Of a stretch of DNA of 26,647 bases, positions 1-7,392 are shown in pieces. Every line of letters begins with the position of its first letter. Within the stretch, counting starts at the first letter, position 1. Source of the DNA: a virus. Under the pieces are notes generated by a model. That model had not been told where the DNA came from. It saw nothing but the letters and a program-made list of their open reading frames with translations, and did no database searches. Position numbers and translations under genes: made by a program. The stretch spans positions 1 through 26,647 of the IMG/VR virus record IMGVR_UViG_3300048836_000701; one strand, written 5' to 3'.

Positions 1-454
1 CCTCTTTGGAACAACGCTTTTTCATGCTGGCGGGGACATTTCCGAAGCCACCACCGGCGCCGGCTCCATCACCCCAACCATTGCCGAAATCATTACCGTC
101 GCCAAAATCCATCGACGGGGTGGTGACGTCGACGTCAGGCACTGGAACCGCGACTGGCGACGAGGTGTTGGCCGTGATGACCTTGGCCATGGAGGAGGAG
201 GGCGATGACGGCTTGCGATCCATGCTCGTCTGCACCTTTTTCTCTTCCAGCTGGGTCTCTTCGTCCAAATTGGACTCGTAGGTGACGATCGTCGGGGTTT
301 CCTTCACCAGCGCTGGCAAGAGGAAGACGCCGAGCACCAAGGCGATCAACACGACGACCAGAAAGGCGATCACGATTGAGGAGATCGTCGAGTTTCTCCG
401 CTGTGCGTGAAGTTTTTCCAGCGCTTCAGGACTGAGTTCTGCGTGTAGGCTCAT
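1..454 (-). CDS. Membrane-anchored prenyltransferase/squalene-cyclase-like repeat protein, N-terminal part (cut by window edge)
   Basis: The minus-strand frame opens at an ATG at 454 and runs off the left edge, so only about 151 N-terminal residues are visible. It starts MSLHAELSPEALEKLHAQRR and then has a single hydrophobic segment (about residues 24-47), a proline/serine-rich linker and a Gly/Asp-rich stretch, ending at the window edge in KKRCSKE. It is plainly a paralogue of the complete gene at 601-2100, which starts MSLHAESTLEAQQRLHAQRR and carries RKRCSKED at the matching place. The missing part should be the alpha/alpha-toroid repeat domain. A single-pass inner-membrane protein with its bulk outside the cytoplasm is inferred. 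The function is unknown. Tandem duplication is the simplest origin. Confidence 0.85.
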   Translation of the reverse strand, partial: MSLHAELSPEALEKLHAQRRNSTISSIVIAFLVVVLIALVLGVFLLPALVKETPTIVTYESNLDEETQLEEKKVQTSMDRKPSSPSSSMAKVITANTSSPVAVPVPDVDVTTPSMDFGDGNDFGNGWGDGAGAGGGFGNVPASMKKRCSKE

Positions 455-561
455 GGTGTTTTTGGGTGGCGGAGGTTAACTCTCCTGCTCCGGCTTGCCA
501 GTAGAAAATCCGGGATCCGGGCACGAAGTGACGTTGTTCATCAAGTAAACGAACCCAAAGG

Positions 562-583
562 GGATTTCTTTGGAAAAATTATG
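562..583 (-). promoter_or_regulatory. Possible promoter block upstream of the partial repeat-protein gene
   Basis: On the minus strand CATAAT (583-578) lies about 125 nt before the ATG at 454, followed downstream by AAGAAATCC. The paralogous gene at 2100 has the same two elements at almost the same distance. Conservation between paralogues suggests a -10 box, but no convincing -35 hexamer is seen. The rest of 455-600 holds no gene that I can support. Confidence 0.3.
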
Positions 584-600
584 GGGTATTTCAGGTCGGA

Positions 601-2100
601 TCAGGGTGCATCCACCGCGCTGGTGCCGGGCAGGAAACGATAGTAAACCTCCAGCATCAGGGTGTTCAGGCAGGTCCGGTAGTGGGCGTTGGTGGTGAAT
701 TGGGGGGCCACCGCACGGATTTTCGCTCCGCCGCCGGGAACCTTCCAGGAGCCGTCCGGATTCTGGTTGTTGAGCAGTTGGTCGCGGAAGATGGCGTTGT
801 AGCTGCGCCAGGCTTTGCCGCCACGGTTCATCATCGCCTGGGCCTCGTAATAGTGGCCGTAGAGGTCGGAAAAGCCGGTGTTGTAGTCGAATCTCGTGTG
901 GGTCGCGATGTATTCCGAGCCTTTGCGCGCGGCCGGCAGGGCTCCCTTGGCCCACAGTTGCAGGCAGAGCACGCCGCCGCCGGTCATCGTCCGGTAGCCT
1001 TCGGCATGCGGGGATTCATCGGCCTTGACGTAGGCGAAACCGCCGTCGCGACACTGGAGGCTCGCGACGTAAGCGAGGGACTTTTTTACGGATTTGACGA
1101 GTCCGGTGAATTCCAACCCGGTGTGCCTGCACGCCTTCAATGCCTGGAGTTGCCAGGCGGTGATTGACAGGTCGCCGCCGCGGGCGCTGGTGGTATCGAA
1201 CGAATAGTCCCAGCCGCCGGTGTTGCGGTTTTGGTTGTCGACGATGAGTTGTCCGGCTTTTTGGGTGATTTCCTTGAGGTTTGGGATTTCGACGCGCTCT
1301 GCATTGCAAAAGGTGGTGGCTTCGGCGAGTGCGTAGGTGGCGATGGCATGTTCGTAGGGCCAGTGTTTTTCGGCGGGGTTGGTGCTGAGCTTGCCATCGT
1401 TTTTCATGCCCACGTTGACGAGCCAGATGATGGCGCGCAGGCAGGAGTCACCATAGTCCTTGGAAAGCGGGGTTTCACAGTGGCCGAGGTAGGCCAGCAG
1501 CGCGAGGCCGGTCATCGCCGACGGGTTGCTGCCGGTCCAGGAGCCGTCGGAGTTCTGGGTGGCTTTCAACCAGTCGAGTGCCTTGATGACGGCATCCTCA
1601 CATTGCGGGTTGCCGCCGGTTTCCTGCAAGCGGGCGAGTCGGTCTTCTTTCGAGCAGCGCTTCCGGTGACTCGGCGGAAACCCTGGTGGCCCGGTCCCTG
1701 ATTCGTTGCCGGAACCCCAGGAATCGCCGAAACCATTGGAATCGCCGAACTCGACCGTGGGCACGCTGACGTCGAAATCCGTGACCGGAACCGCCACCGG
1801 CGAAATCGTCGCTGCCGCCAGCACTTTGAGCCGCGATGAACTGGGCGAGCTGGGTTTGGGTTTTTCCGTCACAAACTTCGGGCTGTCGAGCGGAGGGTCC
1901 GGGTCGAATTTTTCCTCGGGAGTGATGACGGTGATGTCCGCTTGGTTCTTGGAAAATTCCGGCAGCAGGACAACCCCGAGAATCAGGGTGATCAGCACGA
2001 CGACAAGAGACGCGATGACGATCGAGGAGATGCTCGAGTTTCTCCGTTGGGCGTGAAGCCGTTGTTGGGCTTCGAGGGTGGATTCGGCGTGCAGGCTCAT
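601..2100 (-). CDS. Membrane-anchored prenyltransferase/squalene-cyclase-like repeat protein
   Basis: 499 aa. Residues 24-47 form one transmembrane helix (ISSIVIASLVVVLITLILGV). A low-complexity linker of about 100 residues, rich in Pro, Ser, Gly and Asp, follows. From about residue 165 the protein shows alpha/alpha-toroid repeats of the terpene-cyclase/prenyltransferase fold, each with a QxxDGxW/F motif: QNSDGSW, QCRDGGF and QNPDGSW. The DXDD cyclase signature is not obvious, so terpene cyclisation should not be assumed. Proteins of this layout are abundant in Verrucomicrobiota and Planctomycetota and mostly uncharacterised. The topology suggests a cytoplasmic N-terminus and a periplasmic repeat domain. 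A truncated paralogue lies just downstream, and a prepilin-type gene is divergent. The ATG at 2100 is supported by the identical MSLHAE start in the paralogue. No Shine-Dalgarno site is seen (AAACACC before ATG). Confidence 0.85.
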   Translation of the reverse strand: MSLHAESTLEAQQRLHAQRRNSSISSIVIASLVVVLITLILGVVLLPEFSKNQADITVITPEEKFDPDPPLDSPKFVTEKPKPSSPSSSRLKVLAAATISPVAVPVTDFDVSVPTVEFGDSNGFGDSWGSGNESGTGPPGFPPSHRKRCSKEDRLARLQETGGNPQCEDAVIKALDWLKATQNSDGSWTGSNPSAMTGLALLAYLGHCETPLSKDYGDSCLRAIIWLVNVGMKNDGKLSTNPAEKHWPYEHAIATYALAEATTFCNAERVEIPNLKEITQKAGQLIVDNQNRNTGGWDYSFDTTSARGGDLSITAWQLQALKACRHTGLEFTGLVKSVKKSLAYVASLQCRDGGFAYVKADESPHAEGYRTMTGGGVLCLQLWAKGALPAARKGSEYIATHTRFDYNTGFSDLYGHYYEAQAMMNRGGKAWRSYNAIFRDQLLNNQNPDGSWKVPGGGAKIRAVAPQFTTNAHYRTCLNTLMLEVYYRFLPGTSAVDAP

Positions 2101-2191
2101 GGTGTTTCCAGGTTGAGGTGGGTGGCTCCGGGAGCCCTTTCGGGGGACAACCCGTGGTGGCGGACTTCACTGGATGAACTGCCGGGCAAAT

Positions 2192-2223
2192 GGATTTCTT
2201 GGTGCTCATTTGAAAATATTATG
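2192..2223 (-). promoter_or_regulatory. Possible promoter block upstream of the repeat-protein gene
   Basis: Minus-strand CATAAT (2223-2218) sits about 120 nt before the ATG at 2100 and is followed by AAGAAATCC (2200-2192). Both elements also occur before the paralogue at 454, but there they are 10 bp closer together, about one helical turn. Within 2101-2258 there is also a small inverted repeat (2124-2136, GGCTCC/GGAGCC). The plus-strand pilin promoter must also lie in this gap, but I see no clear hexamers for it. Confidence 0.3.
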
Positions 2224-2258
2224 CAACCGCCCGATGCTTCCCAGACATTCATGCTTTT

Positions 2259-2972
2259 ATGAAGAACCCAATGCATTCCACAAATCGCCGCCGGGCAGTC
2301 GCGCAAGGCTTCACCCTGGTGGAGTTAATGGTCGTGATCCTGATCATCGTCGTGATGGCCGTGCTGGTCGTTGCCGGAACGAACCGCTTCATCGAGAACA
2401 GCCGCAAGGTGAAGGCGATGGCGCAATTCCGGGATTTCCAGGTGGGCATGACCTTGTTTGAAGGGGACTATCAGAAACCGCCGATTCCCCAATCGAAGCG
2501 CGATACCGGATGGGACACGATTTATGGCGATCCGGGTGGAAACTATTCGAGCCAATTCCTGGTTTCCGCGCTTGCCGGTGAGGACAAGGACTTCCCCTAC
2601 AAGGGCGAGAATTTTTCCTCCAAGGACGTCAATCCCCGCAACGAATCCTACATGATCTTTCCGTTTTCTCCGGACAACAAGTCGGGAGTGGGGAAGGATG
2701 GACGGTTGTATGATCCGTGGGGTGGCGAAGTCATGGTGGCCATCAATGGATTCAAATCAAACAACTCGAATTCAATCCTGGTCGACTTCAACAGCGGCCA
2801 GAACGACCGCCGGCTCCACACCTGGGGACTTGCCGAATACAAGGAAACCAAGCCGAAGGATCAATCCTACGTATTCTGGTCTTATGGCAAGGACAAGAAG
2901 AAGGGGAAAAAGGGCCCGAACAACCAGAGCGTCGTCAGTCTGGCCGGGTCGGATGACGTGATCTCCTGGTGA
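2259..2972 (+). CDS. Prepilin-type N-terminal cleavage/methylation domain protein (pseudopilin-like)
   Basis: 237 aa. The N-terminus has a basic leader (NRRRAVAQG) and then the type IV prepilin signature FTLVELMVVILIIVVMAVL, with Gly at -1 of the peptidase site and Glu at +5, which serves in methylation and assembly. The remainder is a hydrophilic globular domain with a lysine-rich stretch near the end (KDKKKGKKG). The protein would be cleaved by prepilin peptidase and either act as a type II secretion pseudopilin or be an extracytoplasmic protein using this export route. Such genes are numerous in Verrucomicrobiota. It is transcribed away from the repeat-protein genes and ends one base before the phosphatase remnant on the other strand. 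The start could also be the ATG four codons later, as neither has a clear ribosome site. Confidence 0.85.
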   Translation: MKNPMHSTNRRRAVAQGFTLVELMVVILIIVVMAVLVVAGTNRFIENSRKVKAMAQFRDFQVGMTLFEGDYQKPPIPQSKRDTGWDTIYGDPGGNYSSQFLVSALAGEDKDFPYKGENFSSKDVNPRNESYMIFPFSPDNKSGVGKDGRLYDPWGGEVMVAINGFKSNNSNSILVDFNSGQNDRRLHTWGLAEYKETKPKDQSYVFWSYGKDKKKGKKGPNNQSVVSLAGSDDVISW

Positions 2973-2973
2973 C

Positions 2974-3251
2974 TCAGGCTTTCATCTCGTCGAGAATCCC
3001 GGCGCAGCCGTCCTTGAGCAACTCAATGACGTGGTCGAAGCCGCGCTGACCACCATAGTATGGATCGGGAACCCGCGGGTCGTCATGCTCGCGGCAGAAA
3101 CTCACGAATGGCCGGATCTTCGAGTGGAACTTCCCGCCCGGGTCGAGGTTGCGGACGTCGGCGAGGTTGGATTCGTCCATCGTGACGATCAGATCGAACG
3201 TTTCGAGGTCCTTCGGTTCGATTTTTCTCGCGCGGCCACTGATGGAGAAAA
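2974..3251 (-). pseudogene. Low-molecular-weight protein-tyrosine phosphatase, C-terminal fragment disrupted by the prophage
   Basis: The frame reads SGRARKIEPKDLETFDLIVTM, then DESNLADV, and near the end VPDPYYGG, which is the general-acid Asp loop of LMW-PTPs, followed by FDHVIELLKDGCAGILDEM. These are the middle and C-terminal parts of the family. The N-terminal P-loop (CxxGNxCRSP), which carries the catalytic cysteine, is absent. Upstream of about 3252 the frame runs into unrelated phage-end DNA. I infer that the gene was split by phage insertion, with the 5' half at the other prophage end outside this window. The fragment cannot be an active phosphatase. Precise excision could in principle restore it if the target duplication were removed. 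Confidence 0.85.
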
Positions 3252-3300
3252 TGTAAGTGACATGGGATTTGAGAAAAATGGACAACAGTTTGAGAAAAAT
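3252..3300. repeat. Mu-type phage terminus with paired transposase-binding-like repeats
   Basis: Reading inward from the host junction, the sequence starts TGTAAGTGACATGG. TTTGAGAAAAAT then occurs at 3268-3279 and again, identical, at 3289-3300, in direct orientation 21 bp apart. Similarity extends left of both cores (GACA at 3259 and 3281). Mu phage ends also start with TG and carry directly repeated MuA sites about two helical turns apart at the right end. The role is inferred from this layout, since the bases themselves are not those of Mu. Confidence 0.75.
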
Positions 3301-3368
3301 CCGCGTTTGCCGCCGCTGGATCTGCCTTTGCAGGAGCGTTGCACACAGCTTGAACCCCGGTTGAAATT

Positions 3369-3381
3369 GCCGGTGCCCGGC
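3369..3381 (-). terminator. Possible weak terminator hairpin after the fibre gene
   Basis: Just past the fibre stop the minus strand reads GCCGG-GCA-CCGGC followed by AATTTCAA. The stem is five G/C pairs with a 3-nt loop, but there is no proper U-tract, so it may be only a weak end signal for the late operon. Confidence 0.25.
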
Positions 3382-3385
3382 GGGA

Positions 3386-5566
3386 TCAGTTGGAAACTTC
3401 GACAGTGTCGATGACCGCTGTCCAGTTGATATTCGTCGCCGCCGCGCCTGTCCCTTTGATGGCAAGCGATCCGTTGGTCGTGTCGGCCGTCGCTGTGCAA
3501 AGCCAGGCTGAAGCGCCGGCGTCTTCGTAAGCGGTAGAAAGGACGGTACCGACGATCGCGGTCGCGGCCGCGTTCGCCCCCCGTTCGATCGCTCCTTGCA
3601 AGTGCCATGTTTTCGTGTCGCCGCCGGATGACCGGGCCGTCACCATCGCCTTGAAGCCATAAGTCGTATTATTTGACAGCGCGATCCGGGTCCCGGTTGT
3701 CGGGTTTGCCGCGTCGGCTGAAAGTTCGGTTTCGGTCGCGTTCGTCGTCTGGCGCTTCAGAATATAGCTACCCGCTTGCGAATCGCCCGCCGTCGAGAAC
3801 CGACCGGCCGAATGAGCGATCATCGCATGAATCCCGCGGGTCGTAGATTGGAGGCCTGTCGCCATGGAGTAGTTCCCCGATGCCGTCACGCTTTGCCCGC
3901 CTGGACTCATGGCCGCATATCCGGAAACCGTGTTTTGCGTCCCACCCGCTACTGAAGCATAGGTCCCGCTGACGACGTTTCGATCTCCACCCGCGCAAAC
4001 CGAATAGGTGCTGGAAACCGTGTTGTCATTGCCTCCGCCGATCATCGAGTAAGTCGCCAGGACTTCGTTGAAATAACCCCCGCTGACGACCGCATATTGA
4101 GAATTCGCCGTGTTGCGCCCGCCCCCGGTGATGACCGAATTCGCGCCGCTCGCGACCTGCGAGTTCACAGTAATATCCCTCTGAAGGTCGACCGCGTAAG
4201 CGCCCCGCTTATTCCCCCCGGGGGTCGTTCCGTCCGGGATCCGCGCCAGGATAGCGCCCGTCCCCTTCGGGGCGAGAATAGCGTCGACGTTGGTGGCCGC
4301 ATTGGCGGCCGTGAAACTGATCGCCGGCACGGTCGCGTTAGGGGCCGAAGTATTGACCGCTTCCGTCCAGTTCGTCAGCCCTCCGCCGCCCGCGGCCGCC
4401 CAGGATGGTAGGCCGCTGGCCAGCGTCAGCACATGCCCGTCAGTGCCCGCGGCGAGCCGGGTGAAAGCTCCGCCTGCAGAGCGATAGTAAATGTCTCCAG
4501 TGGCATCGCCCGTCACGTTGATCACTGGCGAGGTGAGTGTCTTATTGGTGAGGGTTTCGGCACCGGCGAGGGTGACTTCATCCGCTGGAGAAAGGGCCGC
4601 GATCGCTTGTGCCGTGCGCAGCGGATTCATGTAGGTGGTGGTGTCTGTGCCGGCCTCTGCTTGCACCTGGCTGGCGAAGGTGCCTCCTCCGCTGCCGCCG
4701 AGTGCGGCTATGGCTTCCGCGGTGCGCAGCGGGGTCATGAGTTTGACGTTGTCGGTGCCTGCCTCCGCCTCCGCTTGGCTCGCGTATGCGGGCAGCGGTT
4801 CCACGCCGAGTTCGGTGGCAAGGTCGGCGAACGTCATGCGACTGATGGCCGCGCCTCCCACGGAGGTGATGACCCGGTCTGCGATAAACGGCGTGTTGGT
4901 CCAATAGGGAATCTCCTCGGACGCAGAGCCCAGATTCGCCACGGCCGCGGTGCCGAGTCCCAGGTTGGTCCGTGCGGTCGCCGCGCTCGCCAGGTCCGAG
5001 AGGTTGTTTGCTGCCACCAGGTCACCGCCGCCGGTGATGGTGTCCCACGCCGGGATGCCGGATGTCACCTTGAGAAACTGCCCGGCCGAGCCAATGCCGA
5101 GCCGGGTGAATGCGCCGGCCGCCGAGCGGTAATAAATATCCCCGGTAGCATCGCTCGTCACGTTGATGACGGGCGAGGTGAGTGTCTTGTTGGTGAGGGT
5201 TTGCGCATCAGAATCTCCGACGACCGTGCCGCTCGGAGCTGTCTTGCTCGCCCAGCTCGTGAGGTCCGCATCATAGGCTTGGATATGGGTGCCTGGCACC
5301 AGGCTCAGAGCTGCCTGCTGGGCCGCCACATCGGCGGCTTTCATGAGGGTCGCGCCGGCGGCGGTGGTGCCCCATCCGGTGAAGAGATTGTCGATGGTGA
5401 TTTTCTTCGATCCGGCGGCACCGGCGGATACATCCACGATCGGCAGGATGTCCGTGGCGGGTGCCAGATTCCCGGCGGAAAGCGCGGTGCGATCGCTCAC
5501 CTTTTGCTGTGCCGAAACGCAGCCGCAGAGAGTCGCTGTAATGATATAAACTAGCCTGATTTTCAT
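3386..5566 (-). CDS. Long trimeric tail fibre / receptor-binding protein with signal peptide and YadA-like repeats
   Basis: 726 aa. Residues 1-20 look like a signal peptide (MKIRLVYIITATLCGCVSAQ), with an LCGC that could be a lipobox or a type I site after VSA. A 34-residue unit starting TLTNKTLTSPVINV occurs twice (about 123-156 and 338-371) and is a well-known phage-fibre motif. Two AEAGTD...PLRTAxAIAAL units follow at about 267-289 and 303-325. Residues 485-574 form six repeats of exactly 15 residues (N-x-V-S...Y-S-x-x-x-G-G), resembling the left-handed beta-roll head of YadA-type trimeric adhesins. The C-terminal 130 residues probably form the binding tip. The start codon overlaps the stop of the tail-tip gene by 4 bp (ATGA). 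An export signal is unexpected for a tail fibre assembled in the cytoplasm. Confidence 0.85.
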   Translation of the reverse strand: MKIRLVYIITATLCGCVSAQQKVSDRTALSAGNLAPATDILPIVDVSAGAAGSKKITIDNLFTGWGTTAAGATLMKAADVAAQQAALSLVPGTHIQAYDADLTSWASKTAPSGTVVGDSDAQTLTNKTLTSPVINVTSDATGDIYYRSAAGAFTRLGIGSAGQFLKVTSGIPAWDTITGGGDLVAANNLSDLASAATARTNLGLGTAAVANLGSASEEIPYWTNTPFIADRVITSVGGAAISRMTFADLATELGVEPLPAYASQAEAEAGTDNVKLMTPLRTAEAIAALGGSGGGTFASQVQAEAGTDTTTYMNPLRTAQAIAALSPADEVTLAGAETLTNKTLTSPVINVTGDATGDIYYRSAGGAFTRLAAGTDGHVLTLASGLPSWAAAGGGGLTNWTEAVNTSAPNATVPAISFTAANAATNVDAILAPKGTGAILARIPDGTTPGGNKRGAYAVDLQRDITVNSQVASGANSVITGGGRNTANSQYAVVSGGYFNEVLATYSMIGGGNDNTVSSTYSVCAGGDRNVVSGTYASVAGGTQNTVSGYAAMSPGGQSVTASGNYSMATGLQSTTRGIHAMIAHSAGRFSTAGDSQAGSYILKRQTTNATETELSADAANPTTGTRIALSNNTTYGFKAMVTARSSGGDTKTWHLQGAIERGANAAATAIVGTVLSTAYEDAGASAWLCTATADTTNGSLAIKGTGAAATNINWTAVIDTVEVSN
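3845..4114 (-). repeat. Six 45-bp coding repeats (15-residue beta-roll units) in the fibre gene
   Basis: Conserved Asn falls at residues 485, 500, 515 and 530, and again at 545, with a Gly-Gly step before most of them, so the period is exactly 15 residues. The units have diverged at DNA level, but the protein periodicity is clear. The pattern matches collagen-free trimeric beta-roll heads of YadA/Hia-type adhesins. Confidence 0.8.
4454..5200 (-). repeat. Two-copy 102-bp direct repeat within the fibre gene (outer limits)
   Basis: The copies are at 5099-5200 and 4454-4555. They encode the same 34-residue segment with only a few changes (for example TSDATG against TGDATG, and RSAAG against RSAGG). 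The copies are separated by about 540 bp of coding sequence, so recombination between them would delete a fibre segment in frame. Confidence 0.7.
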
Positions 5567-7389
5567 GTGTCTTCTGTCGTTGGGTATGTGATTCCGTCTT
5601 CGTTGATTTCGTAGGTTGTTCCGTCCTCATGGAGGATGGATCCGGTGGGTGGTCCGGAGCCCGGATCCCCGCCTCCTGGAGCCGCGTCTCCGAGCGTGCC
5701 GAGCCAGTAGATATTGTCCGCGCCGCTCTGCCGGAATCGGTTGACCAGATCGCGGTAAGAGTGCCGCGCCGGCGGGCCTAGCAGGTAAGTGATTTGGCCA
5801 GTGGCCGGGCGCACAGAGCAGCCGGAAATGAGCGCTCTCATGGTGGCGGTCTCAGGCACCCATCCGGCGATGTTGAGCACGCTGCCCACCGGGTTTCCGG
5901 CAGGGATTTCGTCCACGGCGATGGGCACCGGCCCCTCGTATGGCAGCCAGTTTTGGGTGGTCAGAAGGTTGTCCGCCAGGTCGGCTGGCGGATTCACCCA
6001 GCCCCAGTCTTCCTGGCGGATCAGCGTGGTATCTTCCGGCCAATGGTTTTTCACCAGCGGCACCACCGTGGACACGGTGGCCTGCCACACGTAGCGCACG
6101 TGCAGAATCCCGCCGATGAGCAGGAAATGACTGCTCGCCCGCGCACCTACGATGCGTGCCCATTGCGGCATGGCCGGGGCATCATCGGTGATCCCGGCGG
6201 TGACGGATTGCGCCACCGTGGCGGTCACCCGGGCGCGGACGCTTTCGATGCCGTCTTTCTCGAACCAATCCCTGATCTCGCCCTTGGTCAGGTAGTAGGG
6301 CCAGTCCTCCATGTCCAGGGCGTTGCCCTCGCTGTCGGTCACCACCAGCATCGGGTCGCTGGGCCAGTTGGTGGTGATGCCCGCCGCCGTATCGCTGAGC
6401 GCGGTCTGATAGACATCGATATCCGCCACGCCGCCCGCCTTGAGCAGGTCATGCCAGAGGGACAGCGCCTCGCCCACATGCCCGGAGAATTCCGAGGATT
6501 GCACCACCACCGAGTCCGTGAAGTCAGCCGGCAGCCATGTATCCAGTTCCGGCCCCGTCGTTGTGATGATCTGGCGGGATGGCAGGGGAGTTGCTGCCAC
6601 CGGCGCCGTCTCATAGTGCTGCCACAGGGTTTTGCGTTGGTTTCCCTCCGTCGCGCGGCGCGCGGTCTTCAGGCTCACGCTCGTCACCTGCAGATCAATG
6701 CGCGGCCGGATCCGTAGCTCCGGTACCGCCAGCAAAGCGGGCTCGATCTCGATGGTCGTGGCCGCCGCCCGTCGCTGCATGCAGATTGCAGGAGGCGTCG
6801 CGTCGCTGCCGCTGTAGTCGATGTAGATCAGACCGTCCGCCAGCCAGCGCATCAGCTCGGAAATCGCCTCTGCGAAGGACATCTCGCGCAGGGAGAGCCG
6901 TGGCACGTCGAAGCAGGTGGCCATGCTGCCCATGCTCACCGGCACCCCGGCCGCGATGGCCACCGTCACCAGGCTGATCAGGTGATCCCGCGGGCTGCCG
7001 GTGGGGAAGAGAAACATCGCGCGCGGCGCTGAGGTTTCCGCCTGGTCTTCCACCTCCGTCTCGATGGATATCTCCCGCAGGAAATACCACGGTCCGGAGA
7101 CGGTGATGGCATAGCCCCAGCGGCCTGCGGAAAAGCTCGGCTCGCGCCCGGTCACATGCCCGGTGAAGTAGCGGTCGCCATTCAGATAGACGGTGATCTT
7201 CTGCCCCCAGTCCGGCACGTAGGTGGCGATCTCCGCCAGAGTCTTGAGCCAGATCGTCCAAGTGGCGGCATCGTCCGCCAGGCTGGCGGTGCTGATCTCC
7301 AGCCCCTCCATGCGCAGTTGCGGCAGCGTGCGCTCGGTCGCGTCGATCGCTTTGCCGGCCTCGCCCTTGATGGTCCAGATGTCAGGCAT
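5563..7389 (-). CDS. Tail tip / baseplate hub-like protein
   Basis: 608 aa. The protein lies directly after the tape measure gene and before the fibre gene, the usual place for the distal-tail/hub protein of siphophages. The N-terminal 100 residues (WTIKGEAGKAI, then YLNGDRYFTGHVTGREPSF) resemble the hub fold of tail-tip proteins, in which a beta-barrel domain carries an 'LNGDxxFxG' strand pair. The C-terminal 35 residues are Gly/Pro rich and end in short DGTTYEINEDGITY strands, perhaps a fibre attachment tail. No peptidoglycan hydrolase motif is recognised. The start at 7389 follows the tape measure stop by 3 nt, so coupling is likely. The assignment rests mostly on position, and the exact family is not recognised. 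Confidence 0.7.
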   Translation of the reverse strand: MPDIWTIKGEAGKAIDATERTLPQLRMEGLEISTASLADDAATWTIWLKTLAEIATYVPDWGQKITVYLNGDRYFTGHVTGREPSFSAGRWGYAITVSGPWYFLREISIETEVEDQAETSAPRAMFLFPTGSPRDHLISLVTVAIAAGVPVSMGSMATCFDVPRLSLREMSFAEAISELMRWLADGLIYIDYSGSDATPPAICMQRRAAATTIEIEPALLAVPELRIRPRIDLQVTSVSLKTARRATEGNQRKTLWQHYETAPVAATPLPSRQIITTTGPELDTWLPADFTDSVVVQSSEFSGHVGEALSLWHDLLKAGGVADIDVYQTALSDTAAGITTNWPSDPMLVVTDSEGNALDMEDWPYYLTKGEIRDWFEKDGIESVRARVTATVAQSVTAGITDDAPAMPQWARIVGARASSHFLLIGGILHVRYVWQATVSTVVPLVKNHWPEDTTLIRQEDWGWVNPPADLADNLLTTQNWLPYEGPVPIAVDEIPAGNPVGSVLNIAGWVPETATMRALISGCSVRPATGQITYLLGPPARHSYRDLVNRFRQSGADNIYWLGTLGDAAPGGGDPGSGPPTGSILHEDGTTYEINEDGITYPTTEDT

Positions 7390-7392
7390 GGT

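Noticed and set aside
3386-5566. Diversity-generating retroelement acting on the fibre
   Set aside because: No reverse transcriptase, template repeat or adenine-biased variable region is visible. The internal repeats are ordinary fibre units.
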